A stretch of 64,000 nt of DNA, taken from the NCBI GenBank assembly GCA_965221345.1, contig CBDCSD010000002.1:3348001-3412000 (forward strand), written 5' to 3'. Below are positions 6,975-15,418 of the stretch, piece after piece. The notes below the pieces were generated by a model. That model ran no database searches, was not told the DNA's origin, and saw only the letters and a program-made list of their open reading frames with translations. Every line of letters starts with the position of its first letter. Position 1 is the first letter of the stretch. A program made the position numbers and the translations under genes. Origin of the DNA: Bin5 sp965221345. Its GTDB lineage: Bacteria; Chloroflexota; Anaerolineae; Caldilineales; Caldilineaceae.

Positions 6975-9659
6975 ATGCTTGTCCCCTTATCGTGGCTCCG
7001 AGAATACGTGGACATCCCACTTCCCACAGCGAAACTGGCCGAACGCCTGACCCTTGCCGGCCTGGAAGAGGCTAGCCTCACCCAAACCGGCGAATGGTGG
7101 GAAGCGGACAAAATAGTTGTTGGTCAGGTTGTGGCCGTAGCGCCGCATCCCGACGCCGACCGATTGGTCCTGGTAGACGTGGCCCACGAGACTGGCGCCA
7201 AGCTCGCGGAGCACCCGCCCCAGAGAGTAGTAACCGGCGCGCCAAATCTGTTCCAGTTCAAAGCACGCTCCATCTCCGCAGGTGATCTTCCTGTTCTAAA
7301 AGTTGCATTTGCACGCGAGGGCGCGCTCCTGATCGATGCCTACAGCGACAAACAGCCTCGTCCGCGCAAGAAGCTGAAGAAAGCGAAAATCCGCGGCGTC
7401 GAGTCGAGGGGTATGGTTTGCTCGGAACTGGAATTGGGACTCAGCGAGGAGCACGAGGGAATCCTCCTCTTACCTGAAGACGCGCCAGTGGGACATCCTC
7501 TGCGCGAATATATGGGGGATGAGATCCTTGAAATCGATCTGACGCCGGATATGGCACGCTGTCTTTCCATGTGGGGCATTGCCAGAGAAGTGCATGCCCT
7601 GACAGGTGGCGCTCTCCACTTGCCGGAAGTTGAAGATGCCGCACACGGCGAGGATCATGCCTCCTCCTACGTGACCGCCCAAATCAACGACCCGGCCTTG
7701 TGTCAGCGTTTCACAGGAACCATCGTTCGCGATATAAAGGTCGGCGCGTCACCGAAGTGGCTGCAGGATCAGTTGGCGAGCGCGGGTATGCGACCAATCA
7801 ACAACATCGTTGACATAACGAACTATGTAATGTTGGAAACGGGCCAGCCGCTTCACGCATTTGATTACGATCTTCTCGTCGACAGGGCCACTAAGATCGG
7901 TGAATCGAAGCCAACCATCATTGTTCGCACTGCCAACGAGGGCGAGGAGCTACTGACACTCGATGGTCAAAAGCGCAGACTGGAACCATCGATGCTTGTC
8001 ATCGCCGACAAGGCCGGCCCACTCGCCATTGCCGGCGTAATGGGTGGCGGCGAGACCGAAGTGCATGAGAATTCCCGCCATATCCTGCTCGAATCAGCCA
8101 CATTCGACGGAATCAACAACCGCCGTACTTCCCAGGCCCTGCGCCTGCACAGCGAAGCCTGCCACCGCTTCACTCGCGGCGTTCCAGCCACCTTGAACGA
8201 TTTGGCCGCTCGCCGAGCCGCGGCTCTGATGCATCAACATGCTGGCGGGCGTATCGTTCCCGGAATCGTTGACGCCTACCCGGTCCCACAGCCGAGCGTG
8301 AAAGTCTACACCTCCTGCAGCGACGTAAGACGCCTGTTGGGAATGGAACTGTCTCTTTCAGAAATTGGCGCCGCCCTCCAAAGGTTGGAGTTCGAAGTTG
8401 AAGAACTGGCAGACCTGCCGCCTGATGCGCCGGAGCGAGCCCAATTCGGGTTGGCACGGGCAAAGAACGAACCGGTAGTCGCTGCGACTGTCCCTTGGCA
8501 TCGGCTGGATGTTACGCTGCCCGCCGACCTGACAGAGGAAGTAGCTCGCGTTGTCGGCTACGATCGAATTGGCGAAACGCTCCTCGATACGGTTCTTCCT
8601 CCGCAGCGGAGAAATGCCCTCCTGGAAACCGAGGAAAACATTCGCGATATACTCATCGGCTGCGGACTGCAAGATACAGTAAATCATTCGCTCACGTCTC
8701 CGGAAAATCACGAAAAGCTGCAGGGCGCGGATGAAAAACGTGCGGCAACCGATTCCACGCACTTCATTGCTTTGACAAATCCCCTCTCCCCGGAACGGCG
8801 GGTAATGCGGCGAAACCTGATTGTGAGCACTCTGGAAAACTTGGCCCTTAACCTGCGCTATTCCGAGCGGCTGGCCGTCTTTGAGATCGGGCGCATCTAT
8901 CGGCAGCAACCAGCTACTGACACGCCTGCCCCTGGTGGGGAACAAGACTCGCCAATGCCAAACGAGGAACGGAGGCTGTGCATTGCTCTGCGCGGTTCCC
9001 GCAATCCGCATCGATCCTACCCTTCCTATGAACTTACCGACACCGAAACAGACCTGTTCGATTTCTTTGATTTGAAGGGCATCATTGAAACGCTGCTGGA
9101 AAGACTTGGCTTTTCGCAGAACAACTATCTGTTCAGCGCCTATCCTGATAGCGGTGCCAAAGACGAACGCAGCGATGCCCGATTCGGACCCCGCTGCGCC
9201 CTCATTTCGCTCCAGGACCAACATCTGGGAATCGTCGGTGAACTGCATCCGCGGGTACGCAACGCTTTTGGCCTGGGGAACGAACGCGTCGTTCTGGCGG
9301 AGCTGAACGTCGCACCGCTGGTGCGCCCTAGTTGGCAGATCTCGCAGATGGCGCCGATCAGCGTCTACCCACCGGTGGTGGAAGATCTGGCATTCGTGGT
9401 GCCGGAGGAAGTAACCCAACGGCGCTTGCTCGATGCGATTGTAGACGGCGGCGGGCGTGACAAGGACCCGATGCTTACAGCCGTAGAGCTCTTCGACATC
9501 TACCGCGGTGAGTCTTTGCAAGTCGGCCATAAATCCCTGGCCTATCGCGTTACATACCAGAGCCTGGCCCACAATTTGAAGGAAAAAGAGGTCAACCGGC
9601 TACGGCAGCGTATTATCCGTTCGGTTGAGAGGGCCACGGGAGGGGAACTGCGTTCGTGA
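6975..9659 (+). CDS. pheT: Phenylalanyl-tRNA synthetase beta subunit
   Basis: Charges tRNA-Phe as an alpha2-beta2 enzyme with PheS. Start is the ATG at 6975, six bases after GGAG; MLVPLSWLREYVDIPLP is the classic PheT N-terminus. Domains in order: EMAP/OB tRNA-binding domain (about 40-160), B3/B4 editing domain with NNIVDITNYVMLETGQPLHAFD and VMGGGETEV (about 210-400), B5, the synthetase-like core with ENLALNLRYSERLAVFEIG, and a C-terminal FDX-ACB anticodon-binding domain with VYPPVVEDLAFVV. At 894 residues it is longer than the usual 790-800; extra residues sit in the OB domain (around 115-130) and the core. pheS, normally immediately upstream, is absent from the window. Confidence 0.97.
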   Translation: MLVPLSWLREYVDIPLPTAKLAERLTLAGLEEASLTQTGEWWEADKIVVGQVVAVAPHPDADRLVLVDVAHETGAKLAEHPPQRVVTGAPNLFQFKARSISAGDLPVLKVAFAREGALLIDAYSDKQPRPRKKLKKAKIRGVESRGMVCSELELGLSEEHEGILLLPEDAPVGHPLREYMGDEILEIDLTPDMARCLSMWGIAREVHALTGGALHLPEVEDAAHGEDHASSYVTAQINDPALCQRFTGTIVRDIKVGASPKWLQDQLASAGMRPINNIVDITNYVMLETGQPLHAFDYDLLVDRATKIGESKPTIIVRTANEGEELLTLDGQKRRLEPSMLVIADKAGPLAIAGVMGGGETEVHENSRHILLESATFDGINNRRTSQALRLHSEACHRFTRGVPATLNDLAARRAAALMHQHAGGRIVPGIVDAYPVPQPSVKVYTSCSDVRRLLGMELSLSEIGAALQRLEFEVEELADLPPDAPERAQFGLARAKNEPVVAATVPWHRLDVTLPADLTEEVARVVGYDRIGETLLDTVLPPQRRNALLETEENIRDILIGCGLQDTVNHSLTSPENHEKLQGADEKRAATDSTHFIALTNPLSPERRVMRRNLIVSTLENLALNLRYSERLAVFEIGRIYRQQPATDTPAPGGEQDSPMPNEERRLCIALRGSRNPHRSYPSYELTDTETDLFDFFDLKGIIETLLERLGFSQNNYLFSAYPDSGAKDERSDARFGPRCALISLQDQHLGIVGELHPRVRNAFGLGNERVVLAELNVAPLVRPSWQISQMAPISVYPPVVEDLAFVVPEEVTQRRLLDAIVDGGGRDKDPMLTAVELFDIYRGESLQVGHKSLAYRVTYQSLAHNLKEKEVNRLRQRIIRSVERATGGELRS

Positions 9660-9819
9660 CAACAGTTGCCAACCTTTCGACCGGTTTTAAAATAGCTGCT
9701 GAATGAAGCCCTGCAAAACTCATCTTGGTTGACAGCGCAAATGCGCGAAGAGTGGTAACGGGTGCGGCATCTCCCCCCCACTTCATTTTCACGCCACTGT
9801 TTCCACTGCGCCCCACACC

Positions 9820-10779
9820 TCAGCGAACCACGTACTTTGGCCCGGCCTGCACTTCGACCGGCTTACCTCGGCGAACGCGGTACTTGTCAAGATCTCCTGC
9901 GACGTCAGTATTGGGGAAGACGGCTCGGGCTTCCTCCAATACCTCCTTTGCATGATAACGGCGGCTGATATGGTGCAGAACAAGATGCTTTACACCTGAC
10001 TTTTGCGCCAGGCGGGCCGCCGCCAGCGCGGTTATGTGCCCATGGCTCTTCGCCAATTCTCGCTCCTCTTCGAGATAGGTCGCTTCGATTGCCAAAAGAT
10101 CCGCGTCAGCGACAATCTTGTGCAGCGGACCGGTCCGACCTACGTCTCCGATAAAGCAGATCTTGGCCCCCTTCTGCGGTTCTCCCAGAACTTCTTCCGG
10201 TTGCACTGTCCGTCCATCTGGCAGAACTACTGCTCGGCCCGCAACCAATTCCCTCCGTTCTGGCCCGGCTGGGACGCCAAGAGCTTCGGCCTTGGCGTTG
10301 TCGAATGGCGAACGAGTCTCCTCCTCAAATGAAAACCCGTAGCAGCCCGAGCCCCGATGTGGCACTGAGAATGCAGAAAGCGCAAATCCCTTGCCTTCAA
10401 ACAGCCTTCCGGACTCGATGACGTTCAGACTGATGCCCGCCTGCGGAACTTTTCCAACCCCGAAGACGACCTCCATCAGTTTTTGGACCCTGGCCAGTGC
10501 CTGCCCGCCCCCGTAAATATCCAGCGCCTCCAACGCTTCCCATTGGCCCAGTGTGCTCGCCAGGCCCCCCAGCCCCAAAATATGGTCAAGATGACCGTGT
10601 GTGAGAAGAATCTTATCCAGCCGGCGAAACCCTAGCCCACTGCGAAGGATTTGGCGCTGTGTGCCCTCGCCACAGTCAATCAGGAAGCGGTGCTCCTGCG
10701 CTATAACCAACGCAGAAGAAAGGCCCCGGTGAACCGAAGGCGCCGAAGCTGAAGTCCCAAGGAATACCAACTCAAACAA
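9820..10779 (-). CDS. rnz: Ribonuclease Z
   Basis: Zinc-dependent endonuclease that trims the 3' trailer of tRNA precursors. It has 319 residues and the metallo-beta-lactamase fold: FLGTSASAPSVHRGLSSAL at the N-terminus, the metal motif LLTHGHLDHILGL, GDVGRTGP with the bridging Asp, HGHITALAAA and a C-terminal HHISRRY, all in the RNase Z order. The start is TTG at 10779 with only a weak GAGAG site. It lies 76 bases downstream of the phosphoesterase gene on the same strand, probably in one operon. The tRNA-Leu in this window encodes no CCA, in keeping with an RNase Z route. Confidence 0.93.
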   Translation of the reverse strand: MFELVFLGTSASAPSVHRGLSSALVIAQEHRFLIDCGEGTQRQILRSGLGFRRLDKILLTHGHLDHILGLGGLASTLGQWEALEALDIYGGGQALARVQKLMEVVFGVGKVPQAGISLNVIESGRLFEGKGFALSAFSVPHRGSGCYGFSFEEETRSPFDNAKAEALGVPAGPERRELVAGRAVVLPDGRTVQPEEVLGEPQKGAKICFIGDVGRTGPLHKIVADADLLAIEATYLEEERELAKSHGHITALAAARLAQKSGVKHLVLHHISRRYHAKEVLEEARAVFPNTDVAGDLDKYRVRRGKPVEVQAGPKYVVR

Positions 10780-10855
10780 TGTATTTTCTCTCTATTGGCT
10801 TTTCTGGCAGAGATCGCAAAACGCGTTTAAAGTTGAAGAACTTCAGATTGCCGTC

Positions 10856-11353
10856 CTAATCGCTAATTGCCTGCAACGCATAGCTATGGCTGACGCAATC
10901 ATACATGCCCCAACTTGGTGCGCCATAACGCCCCATCACCTCCCCGGGATTAACCAACAGGCAGTTGCCGACCCGCTCCCAGTGCTGTAGGTGGTCATGG
11001 CCGTAGCAGACCAGGTCAAAAACGCCGCTTTGCGCAATCCTCCGCGCCGGCTCTGGATAGTGAATTAGACCAATATGCCGACCACCGAGTTCCACCTCCG
11101 CATAAGGGCCATGCAACGTAACCTGCGAAAATCCGCTGGCCACCTGTTGCTGCAACCGCCCGTCACCGTCGTTGTTGCCCTCCACAATGTGGATCGGTCC
11201 GTCAAATGCCTGCGCCATCTGCGCGACGATAAACGGCGCTATAAGATCGCCGCAATGCAACAAGACTTCGCAACCTTCCTCTACGAGAGCGGCAAGTGCT
11301 AGTTCCAGATTCCGGATATTGTCATGGCTATCCGATAGGATGGCGATCTTCAT
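10856..11353 (-). CDS. YfcE/MJ0936-family metallophosphoesterase
   Basis: Calcineurin-like phosphodiesterase of 165 residues, cytoplasmic, substrate unknown. Metal ligands are all visible: SDSHDN near residue 7, HCGDL near 33, EGNND near 58, IHYPEP near 98 and the YGHDH pair near 117; NPGEVMGRYG near the C-terminus is the usual closing motif. ATG at 11353 follows AGGAGAG. It heads a likely two-gene unit with rnz, driven by the TATACT promoter at 11407-11435. Confidence 0.92.
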   Translation of the reverse strand: MKIAILSDSHDNIRNLELALAALVEEGCEVLLHCGDLIAPFIVAQMAQAFDGPIHIVEGNNDGDGRLQQQVASGFSQVTLHGPYAEVELGGRHIGLIHYPEPARRIAQSGVFDLVCYGHDHLQHWERVGNCLLVNPGEVMGRYGAPSWGMYDCVSHSYALQAISD

Positions 11354-11406
11354 TCCTGCTCTCCTGTTTGCAGCCCAACCGTCGCCGAAGTGGTGGTGGC
11401 TCGCCT

Positions 11407-11435
11407 AGTATATCCGACCCGAATCAAGTCGGCAA
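11407..11435 (-). promoter_or_regulatory. Sigma-70-type promoter for the phosphoesterase-rnz unit
   Basis: On the minus strand TTGCCG (11435-11430) and TATACT (11412-11407) are spaced by exactly 17 bases, 54 bases before the ATG at 11353. Confidence 0.6.
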
Positions 11436-11448
11436 TGGGGAGACGATG

Positions 11449-11476
11449 TGATATAATGCGTGGCACGTCTCCACGC
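11449..11476 (+). promoter_or_regulatory. Extended -10 promoter with overlapping inverted repeat
   Basis: TGATATAAT (11449-11457) is a perfect extended -10 on the plus strand. It abuts an inverted repeat GCGTGG (11458-11463) / CCACGC (11471-11476) centred on the predicted transcription start, a position typical of a repressor operator. The next gene on this strand starts at 11820, so the mRNA would have a leader of about 350 bases. Confidence 0.45.
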
Positions 11477-11819
11477 GCATAAAAGTCTTCTTGCCGTGAA
11501 TTTCCACTGTCGTTTTCCATCGAAAATATGACTGCGGACGTGTCGTCTCATGCGAATACATTTTGAGATCAAGACTTCCCACATCGGCTGCATCCTGGGT
11601 TCGCGGGAGTCTCGATCGCTCTGCCGAACCTCGCAAACTCTCGGTCCCTTTAGGGATCTACTTGAATAGCGAAAGAAGATGATCCAACCTATCTCGACGA
11701 TTCCCCGCACAATTTTGCAAATCAAAGAGCGATTTGCCTAAGACGGCGCTGCAGGTCTGGCGCAACGCGGCAACAGACCGAAACTTGCAACTCTGTCATG
11801 ACCACTGGTGTCGATCCAA
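11477..11819. other. Long leader or intergenic region
   Basis: Between the extended -10 at 11449-11457 and the LysM lipoprotein start. Contains a weak TCCCT-TT-AGGGA hairpin near 11645-11656 and short frames without ribosome sites. No recognised RNA family was seen. Confidence 0.4.
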
Positions 11820-12836
11820 ATGAACTGGCTTTCTACGATAGCAAGTAAGGTGGCAGTGATTGCCATAGGAGTCTTGTCGGCACTTTTTGCCCTCTCGGGG
11901 TGCGGGCAGGTCATCACCCTGATTCCGACCACAACACCTATGCCGGAGGCGACCGCAACTTTCGTGGCCCCCGCCGGCCCGACGCTTGTCGCGACAGCCA
12001 CACCCGCTCCCTTTACCCCGCCGCCAACGCCGACTCCCACCTCGACGCCGGCTCCGACTATCTATACCGTCTTAACAGGAGATACCCTCGGTCGTATTGC
12101 CACCCAATTCGGTATATTTGTCGCCGCGCTACAAGAAGAAAACAACATCTTGGACCCGCGCACGCTCCAGCCCGGCCAGCAACTTGTGATTCCGCCCCCA
12201 GAGGCAGCCGGCGGCGGTCCAGCGGTGGCCAGGCCAACTCCTACTCCCATCCCTTTTGCCCATCAGAAAGTCCACTTCAGCTTTACGCCTCTTGGAGGAC
12301 TTTGGGTCCTGGGCGAAGTCGAAAACACGAGCGCATTCACGCTCGAACAGGTCCGAGTCGGCGTCAGACTATTGGACGAACAGCAAGAAACTTTGGCGGA
12401 AAAAGAGGGCTTGGTGCTTCTGAACCTGATTGAGCCGGGGCGTGTGGCCCCGTTTGCTATTCTTTTTGAAGAGGCCCCAAGAGAATTCGCTAGCTACCTA
12501 ATCTTCCCCCTCAGTGGCGTGCCGGCATATGAGGGCGGATACTACCAGGATCTAGCCGTGGAGGATCTGACATCCGAAGGAGAACGCTACACCTCTTACA
12601 CTATTCAAGGTACTGTGCGTAACACGGGCCAGGAGGAAGCCCTTGACGTACAGATCATACTGACCGCTTACGATTCACTTGACCGCGTGATTGCCAACCG
12701 CAAAATCGCGCCCGATCACAATGTTGTCGCTGCCGGTGGAGCAACAACCTTCACGGCCATACTCGTTCCATTTGGTGGGCCGGTTGCACGAATCCACGCT
12801 GCGGCACAAGGTCGAAGATACCCGGCCGGCAACTAA
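11820..12836 (+). CDS. LysM-domain lipoprotein with C-terminal beta-sandwich repeats
   Basis: Probable surface lipoprotein that binds peptidoglycan through one LysM domain. The start at the ATG at 11820 (GTG at 11808 is possible) gives a signal peptide ending in the lipobox ALSGC. A Thr/Pro-rich linker (TPAPFTPPPTPTPTSTPAPT) runs to about residue 80, followed by a LysM motif (YTVLTGDTLGRIATQFG, then QPGQQLVIPP). After a second proline linker, two Ig-like stretches follow (LGEVENTSAFTLEQVRVGVR, then IQGTVRNTGQEEALDVQIIL), resembling the FxLYD/intracellular-transport type fold. No catalytic domain is seen. It converges on the ALDH gene with a 12-base gap. Confidence 0.8.
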   Translation: MNWLSTIASKVAVIAIGVLSALFALSGCGQVITLIPTTTPMPEATATFVAPAGPTLVATATPAPFTPPPTPTPTSTPAPTIYTVLTGDTLGRIATQFGIFVAALQEENNILDPRTLQPGQQLVIPPPEAAGGGPAVARPTPTPIPFAHQKVHFSFTPLGGLWVLGEVENTSAFTLEQVRVGVRLLDEQQETLAEKEGLVLLNLIEPGRVAPFAILFEEAPREFASYLIFPLSGVPAYEGGYYQDLAVEDLTSEGERYTSYTIQGTVRNTGQEEALDVQIILTAYDSLDRVIANRKIAPDHNVVAAGGATTFTAILVPFGGPVARIHAAAQGRRYPAGN

Positions 12837-12848
12837 CTGCATCCTGCC

Positions 12849-14411
12849 CTAGTCCACGTCGAATGTCACTCCTTGGGCCAGTGGCAGGTCAATTCCATAG
12901 TTGATCGTCACCGTCTGGCGCCGGGCATACGCTTTCCAGGCGTCCGAACCACTTTCCCGTCCGCCGCCCGTATCCTTTTCGCCTCCGAAGGCCCCTCCAA
13001 TCTCAGCGCCGGCCGTGCCCGTATTTACACTGGCTAGCCCACAATCGCTACCTGCTACACCCAGAAATGCTTCAACCTCGCGAAGATTGTTGCTGAAAAT
13101 GGCGGACGAAAGACCCTGGGAAACGCAGTTGTGGATGGCGAACGCCTCCTCGAGATTCTTGTACTTGAGCACATAGAGTATCGGTGCAAATGTCTCCTCG
13201 CCGACGATCTCTGAGTCCGGCGGAACCCCCTCTATCAGCGTCGGCGCGACGTAGTTTCCCCCTTCCAGTCCAGGCAGCGCCAGCACGGAGTTTCCAACCA
13301 GGACGCGCCCGCCGGCAGCTTGCGCCCTCCCAATCGACGAACGGTAGGTTTCAACCGCACGCTGATTGATTAGAGGCCCAACCAGCACTCCAGACTCGAG
13401 CGGGCTGCCAACCTTTACCGCGTTGTAGGCCTCGACTAGGCGGGGAAGGAAGCTATCGAAAAGACTCTCATGGAGGATGAGGCGCCGGGTCGTGGTACAA
13501 CGCTGGCCTGCAGTCGCCAGCGCGCCAAAAGCAACCCCGCGCAGCGCAATCTCGACATCGGCGTCCGGCGTGACGATGGCCGCATTGTTGCCACCCAGCT
13601 CTAGAACCGTGCCGCCAAGACGTTCGCCCGCCCTTGCCGCCACTTCACGGCCCGTCCGCACGGAGCCGGTAAAGGAAAGCAGCGGCAGGCGCCGATCAGC
13701 GCTCATTCGCCTGCCAATCTCCCCGGCCTCGTCCACGGCCAAGAGAAACAGAGGGGGCAGCCCATGCTCGTCAAGCACTTCGCTGACAATATTGGTCGTA
13801 GCAATGGCGGTGAGCGCGGCGTCGGGTGACGGCTTCCAAACCACGACATTGCCGATGACTGAGGCAATGAACGCGTTCCATGACCAGACGGCACAGGGAA
13901 AATTGAAGGCAGTGATAACGCCGACGACGCCATGGGGATGCCACTGCTCATACAACCGGTGATGGCGTCGCTCGCTGGCGATCGTCTTTCCGTACAGCTG
14001 GCGAGAGAGCCCGACGGCAAAGTCGCCGATGTCGATCATCTCCTGCACTTCGCCCTTGCCTTCAACAGGAGTCTTTCCCACCTCCAGCGAAACCAGAAGG
14101 CCTAAGCTCTCCACGTGCTCACGCAAACGGTCACCTATCGACCGTATTACTTCCCCCCGCTTTGGAGCCGGTACCAGTGACCACTCCTGAAAGGCCGTCC
14201 AGGCCCGTTCCATAAGGCGATCATAGTCATCTTCACCTGCGATAGCGACATCTGCCAGCCGCTCCCCGTTTATGGGAGAATGAACGGCTAGGCGCCGACG
14301 GCCTTCGCCCGCAAGCCACTGTCCGTCGTACAGCCCTGAAACCTGCTGATAGAGGCCCAGGTCGGTAAAGACCCGCTCTTTCACCAGGTCGAATTCGGAC
14401 TTACTCTGCAT
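12849..14411 (-). CDS. NAD-dependent aldehyde dehydrogenase, ALDH7 family
   Basis: Oxidises an aldehyde to a carboxylate; ALDH7 members act on alpha-aminoadipic semialdehyde and related short aldehydes. At 520 residues it is full length. Visible are ITAFNFPCAVWSWN (about 166-179), the active-site Glu271 in ELGGNN, catalytic Cys305 in AGQRCTTTRR and the ALDH7-specific GAEIGGAFGGEKDTGGGRES near residue 470. It starts at the ATG at 14411 and lies 32 bases downstream of a PhyH-type oxygenase that follows a Gfo/Idh dehydrogenase, so the three form one operon. Here the aldehyde may be a product of the oxygenase step rather than lysine metabolism. Confidence 0.93.
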   Translation of the reverse strand: MQSKSEFDLVKERVFTDLGLYQQVSGLYDGQWLAGEGRRRLAVHSPINGERLADVAIAGEDDYDRLMERAWTAFQEWSLVPAPKRGEVIRSIGDRLREHVESLGLLVSLEVGKTPVEGKGEVQEMIDIGDFAVGLSRQLYGKTIASERRHHRLYEQWHPHGVVGVITAFNFPCAVWSWNAFIASVIGNVVVWKPSPDAALTAIATTNIVSEVLDEHGLPPLFLLAVDEAGEIGRRMSADRRLPLLSFTGSVRTGREVAARAGERLGGTVLELGGNNAAIVTPDADVEIALRGVAFGALATAGQRCTTTRRLILHESLFDSFLPRLVEAYNAVKVGSPLESGVLVGPLINQRAVETYRSSIGRAQAAGGRVLVGNSVLALPGLEGGNYVAPTLIEGVPPDSEIVGEETFAPILYVLKYKNLEEAFAIHNCVSQGLSSAIFSNNLREVEAFLGVAGSDCGLASVNTGTAGAEIGGAFGGEKDTGGGRESGSDAWKAYARRQTVTINYGIDLPLAQGVTFDVD

Positions 14412-14443
14412 CCCGTATTCCGCTTTCCAAGTCCATTAGGTGA

Positions 14444-15382
14444 TCAGATGTGAACGGGAATCTCTTCTTGAGGCTCCACCCGGGCCTCAGCCCACGCACG
14501 CAGAGGAGTATCGTCCTCATCTTTCGTTAGCCAATATTGAGAAGACGGATGGAAAGCCGATTCGCTCCCCAGCGGGTCGCCGCCACTGGCCAGTGCCCCC
14601 AATAGCTGCTTGCGAACCGGCGAACTGCGGTCAATCAAGGCCTGATCTTGTGTGATGTAGTCAGTGGGACGCAGCCAGCGATAATTGTAGCCGACGTGCA
14701 TGATCTTGCGGGCACGATTGGAGAGATTGGGGCCGACGCAGTGCCAGACGGCCGTGCGCCACAGGACCGCCGCGCCCGGTTTAAGCCGCAATTCCAACGC
14801 TTCGCTCGGGTCCACCTGCCGGCCCATTTCGCGCAGTTCGCTTGGCGGCCGCAAATGGCTGCCTGGCACCAACCACAAGTTGCCGCTCTGCGATTGGCTC
14901 AGGTCCGAAAGCACGTAAAACACCTTGATCTCCATGAAGGGCAGCCGTCCGTCCATGGAGGGGGCCATGAAAAGGTAATCACTGGCAAGATCAGGGTGCC
15001 ACGACAGGTTGCGATAGCCGACTTCCTGATCGGCGCCGTCTCCCACGCCAAGTGCGCCGGGTTCGAGGCCGTCAGGGTAGGGAGGACGGTAGTCCAGATG
15101 GGTTGTGCGTATCTGGATGTTCCAGCCGATAGCGTCCACCACCAGCGGCAACATGCGAGGGTGGTCAATCAGATCGAGAAAGGCTTCGTGCTGCGATAGG
15201 GCATTGCGCACCGCAAAAGGGTCGTTAGGTCCCAGTCCCTCAACTACGCGGACCCTTTCTGCAACCTCTTCAACCGCCACTAGCAGAATGTCCACTTCCG
15301 CTGGCGTCAAGAAGTCTTCAAGTATGATGAACCCCTGTTCATCGAAATCTGCGCGTTGCTGCGGGGTCATGGCTATAGACAT
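14444..15382 (-). CDS. Phytanoyl-CoA dioxygenase-family (PhyH) Fe(II)/2-oxoglutarate oxygenase
   Basis: Cupin-fold oxygenase that hydroxylates an unknown small molecule using O2 and 2-oxoglutarate. It has 312 residues, with a start at the ATG at 15382 after GGAGGG. The iron ligands are SWHPDLA (His-x-Asp, about residue 128) and AVWHCVGPN (distal His, about 215), and the Arg in NRARKIMHVGY binds 2-oxoglutarate. GNLWLVPGSHLRP is the family strand. Its position between a Gfo/Idh dehydrogenase (36 bases upstream) and ALDH (32 bases downstream) suggests hydroxylation of an imported metabolite followed by aldehyde oxidation. Confidence 0.9.
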   Translation of the reverse strand: MSIAMTPQQRADFDEQGFIILEDFLTPAEVDILLVAVEEVAERVRVVEGLGPNDPFAVRNALSQHEAFLDLIDHPRMLPLVVDAIGWNIQIRTTHLDYRPPYPDGLEPGALGVGDGADQEVGYRNLSWHPDLASDYLFMAPSMDGRLPFMEIKVFYVLSDLSQSQSGNLWLVPGSHLRPPSELREMGRQVDPSEALELRLKPGAAVLWRTAVWHCVGPNLSNRARKIMHVGYNYRWLRPTDYITQDQALIDRSSPVRKQLLGALASGGDPLGSESAFHPSSQYWLTKDEDDTPLRAWAEARVEPQEEIPVHI

Positions 15383-15418
15383 GGCATCCCTCCTGATTAT
15401 TGCTGCACTAAGTCCACA

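Noticed and set aside
8358..9572. 404-codon open frame on the minus strand
   Set aside because: Antisense to pheT, whose domains are unambiguous.
11405..11725. 106-codon minus-strand frame
   Set aside because: Overlaps the divergent promoters; no ribosome site.
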